Part shown: piece by piece, positions 62,207 through 64,000 of the stretch | How the letters are laid out: the number at the start of each line of letters is the position of its first letter | Numbering within the stretch: position 1 is the stretch's first letter | DNA from: Opitutaceae bacterium | GTDB taxonomy: Bacteria > Verrucomicrobiota > Verrucomicrobiia > Opitutales > Opitutaceae | Length of the DNA stretch: 64,000 nt | Assembly: GCA_003151515.1 (NCBI GenBank) | Contig: PLXS01000030.1 | Span: forward strand, 139,757 to 203,756 | Direction of reading: 5' to 3' | The notes under the pieces: model-generated | Database searches by the model: none | What the model saw: the letters and a program-made list of their open reading frames with translations, nothing else | What the model was told of the DNA's origin: nothing | Translations under genes and position numbers: made by a program

Positions 62207-62476
62207 ATGAAAGCAACAACCCCTTTCGAAATCACGGGCCTGGTCATCGCGGCAGGGTATCCCTGCACGGTCGTAGCGGAAATCCTAGGAGCGCGCCTCC
62301 CCGCCTCAATTGACGCCGTCAACATCCTCGGCGCCTATGTCTCGGCCCTGGCGGTCCTGACGCTGTTCGCATCTTATCCGAATCCCAGGCGCAGCCTGAC
62401 GAGCGCCGTGCCCGACCCGGTCGCGTGCCCTGTGGACAAGCTTCGGGCCCGAGAGGCGAACCAGCTCGCGGCTTGA
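62207..62476 (+). CDS. Small two-helix membrane protein
   Basis: An 89-residue frame starting MKATTPFEITGLVIAAGYPC, with a second helix AVNILGAYVSALAVLTLFASY and a charged tail. Third-position GC and the hydrophobic pattern look coding. Earlier in-frame ATGs at 62129, 62168 and 62186 exist; none has a ribosome-binding site. A competing frame on the other strand (62122-62325) has a signal-like stretch but poorer codon use. Family not recognised. Confidence 0.45.
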   Translation: MKATTPFEITGLVIAAGYPCTVVAEILGARLPASIDAVNILGAYVSALAVLTLFASYPNPRRSLTSAVPDPVACPVDKLRAREANQLAA

Positions 62477-62662
62477 CGTGTCAGGTGGCGAGCCGTCGAG
62501 AAACCCGTGGGGCGTGCCCACGGCGCGTTCAGGCGCCGCGAATGGGGCATGAATCCCTGGGATACCGGCAGGGTTCCCTTCCGACCGCGGGAAGGGGCCT
62601 TCCGCGCTCCATGGATTTGGACTGGCAAGCCTGGGGCTTAAGCCTCATAGAGCGTGCGGTTT

Positions 62663-64000
62663 ATGGCGGAATCACCCTCCAAGCGCGGCGTTTTCCTCAG
62701 TTACGCCAGAGAGGACACGGATGCGGCCAAGCGCATCGCGGACGCCCTGCGCGGATTCGGCGTCGAGGTGTGGTTCGACCAGAGCGAGCTTCGTGGCGGC
62801 GATGCCTGGGACGCCAAGATCAAGAGGCAGATCCGGGAATGCGCCCTCTTTGTCGCCATCATTTCGGCGAACAGCCAGGCCCGGGGCGAGGGGTATTTCC
62901 GGCGCGAGTGGAAGCTCGCGATCGAGCGGACGCACGACATGGCGGCCGGGATCCCCTTCCTCATACCGGTGGTGATCGACCAGACCCTGGAGTCCAAGGC
63001 GCTCGTTCCCGAGGAGTTCATGAAGGTCCAGTGGACGCGGCTGGCGGGCGGCGCCCCCACGGCGCAGTTTGTCGAACGGGTGAAGCGCATGGCCGATGCG
63101 CCGCAGAGTCTGCAGGAGGAGGCCGGCGGCCCGCAACCGGCCCGGGACGGGCATGCCGCCGGTCCCGCCCGGGGGGGCGGCGTTCCCGGCTGGGCCTGGG
63201 GCGTCATCGCGGGCGTGGCCATCGCGGCCGCGGCAGCCTTCGGGGTGTATCACAAATCCGCCCCTGCGGCCGCCTCGCCGGGTGCCGAGGCCGTCGCGGC
63301 GCAGCCCAAGGCGGCGCCGCAGGCCGGCGACAAGTCGATCGCGGTGCTGCCCTTTGAGAACATGAGCGACGAGAAGGACAACGAGTTCTTCACGGACGGC
63401 ATCCAGGAGGACATCCTGACCAACCTGGCCCTGGTCCACGAGATCCGGGTCATCTCGAGGACCTCGGTCATGCAGTACCGCGACACGAAGAAGCCCATAG
63501 GGCAGATCGCCTCGGAGCTTGGGGTCGCGTACATCCTCGAGGGGAGCGTCCGGCGGGAGGGAAACAAGGTGCGGGTGACCGGCCAGCTGATCCGCGCGGC
63601 GACGGACGAGCACGTATGGGCCAAGGCCTACGACCGGGACCTGACCGACATCTTCGCCATCCAGTCCGAGCTCTCCCAGGCGATCGCCACGGAGCTCAAG
63701 GCCGCGCTCTCGCCCGAGGAGAAGGCGGCGATCGAGCGCAAGCCCACCGAGAACACCGCGGCCTATGACCTGTACCTCAGGGCCCGCAGGCTGTCCGAGA
63801 TTGCGGACCGCCGGGAGAGGCTGGCGCTTCTGCAGAAGGCGGTCGCCCTCGACCCCGCCTTCGCCCGCGCCTGGGGAGACCTGGCCGACGAGTACGCGTT
63901 CACCTCGTTCAACTACCACGAGGGGGTCGACGAGACGATGGCCAAGGCCAAGGCCGCGATCGACCGGGCGGTGCAGCTGGCTGCCGACGACCCCGAGGTC
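62663..64000 (+). CDS. TIR - membrane - TolB-like - TPR protein (3' end outside window)
   Basis: The frame runs from ATG 62663 to the window end without a stop (446 codons visible). Residues 8-150 are a TIR_2 domain: GVFLSYAREDTDAAKRIAD, VWFDQSELRGGDAWDAKI, EGYFRREWKLAIERT. Glu82 in FRREW aligns with the catalytic Glu of NAD-cleaving TIRs. A membrane helix WAWGVIAGVAIAAAAAFGVY follows at about 175-195. Residues 220-350 form the FlgO/TolB-like domain: KSIAVLPFENMSDEKDNEFF, GVAYILEGSVRREGNKVRVT, DLTDIFAIQSELSQAIATEL. TPR-like helices start near 370 (AAYDLYLRARRLSEIADRRE, FARAWGDLADEYAFTS). Confidence 0.93.
   Translation, partial: MAESPSKRGVFLSYAREDTDAAKRIADALRGFGVEVWFDQSELRGGDAWDAKIKRQIRECALFVAIISANSQARGEGYFRREWKLAIERTHDMAAGIPFLIPVVIDQTLESKALVPEEFMKVQWTRLAGGAPTAQFVERVKRMADAPQSLQEEAGGPQPARDGHAAGPARGGGVPGWAWGVIAGVAIAAAAAFGVYHKSAPAAASPGAEAVAAQPKAAPQAGDKSIAVLPFENMSDEKDNEFFTDGIQEDILTNLALVHEIRVISRTSVMQYRDTKKPIGQIASELGVAYILEGSVRREGNKVRVTGQLIRAATDEHVWAKAYDRDLTDIFAIQSELSQAIATELKAALSPEEKAAIERKPTENTAAYDLYLRARRLSEIADRRERLALLQKAVALDPAFARAWGDLADEYAFTSFNYHEGVDETMAKAKAAIDRAVQLAADDPEV

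Noticed and set aside
62122..62325. Minus-strand 67-residue frame ending in a lipobox-like LAGC
   Set aside because: It lies antisense to a frame with better third-position GC and two membrane helices, and has no ribosome-binding site. It cannot be excluded, but is less likely.
1..64000. tRNA, rRNA, IS element, prophage or integron signatures
   Set aside because: Gaps between genes are short, and no cloverleaf, transposase, integrase or terminal inverted repeat pair was found by reading both strands. A tRNAscan or Infernal run would be the decisive check.

Overview
The window is about 64 kb of GC-rich bacterial chromosome with dense, mostly short-spaced genes. Several features point to a Gram-negative member of Verrucomicrobiota, most likely Opitutales/Opitutaceae. 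These include a giant lectin/autotransporter-repeat protein ending in a PEP-CTERM anchor, a DUF5069 protein, a stand-alone SWIB protein, an RRM RNA-binding protein with a glycine tail, a MacB/ADOP-type permease, a Tat-exported Gfo/Idh/MocA oxidoreductase and a TIR-TolB-TPR protein. The assignment is inferred from gene content; no rRNA or tRNA gene was seen to test it.

Layout. 1-3.4 kb: amino-sugar handling (sugar nucleotidyltransferase cut by the left edge, GlcNAc-kinase-like protein, SIS protein) with a methyltransferase. 3.5-16.5 kb: housekeeping genes, namely a DUF481 outer-membrane protein, uracil phosphoribosyltransferase with a nucleoside-deoxyribosyltransferase-like protein, a DUF5069-gluconokinase fusion coupled to a penicillin-acylase-family protein, MalQ, DUF3016, RRM protein, UDG-like protein, FKBP, a proline-rich membrane protein and a Dus enzyme. 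16.6-22.4 kb: purine salvage (NCS2 permease, 8-oxoguanine/guanine-type deaminase, MalY-like PLP enzyme, adenine deaminase). 22.5-30 kb: two regulatory blocks. The first is BlaI/M56 with tandem operators. The second is an ECF sigma, membrane anti-sigma candidate and FlgO/CsgG-like secreted protein, divergent from a pair of secreted proteins of unknown role. 30.2-31.1 kb: two Hsp20 genes behind a hairpin that covers the ribosome-binding site. 31.2-38.3 kb: TerC, MscS and a complete ybhGFSR-like efflux operon. 38.5-47.6 kb: the giant surface protein, a small secreted protein and an asymmetric heterodimeric ABC exporter. 47.6-50.6 kb: SWIB, tandem PPK2 and an EamA transporter. 50.6-51.8 kb: an AT-rich mobile mystery A/B (HTH plus Fic) module that looks partly decayed. 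51.7-58.2 kb: a second ECF sigma with a membrane partner, a TonB receptor with a small membrane protein, and NfeD/slipin. 58.3-64 kb: ADOP permease, oxidoreductase, a small membrane protein, and the TIR-TolB-TPR protein cut by the right edge.

Genes are often translationally coupled through ATGA or GTGA overlaps (sigma/anti-sigma/FlgO, BlaI/M56, ybh operon, ABC exporter, gluconokinase/acylase, aminotransferase/deaminase), which makes these functional groupings more secure than proximity alone. No CRISPR array, IS element, prophage or tRNA was recognised.
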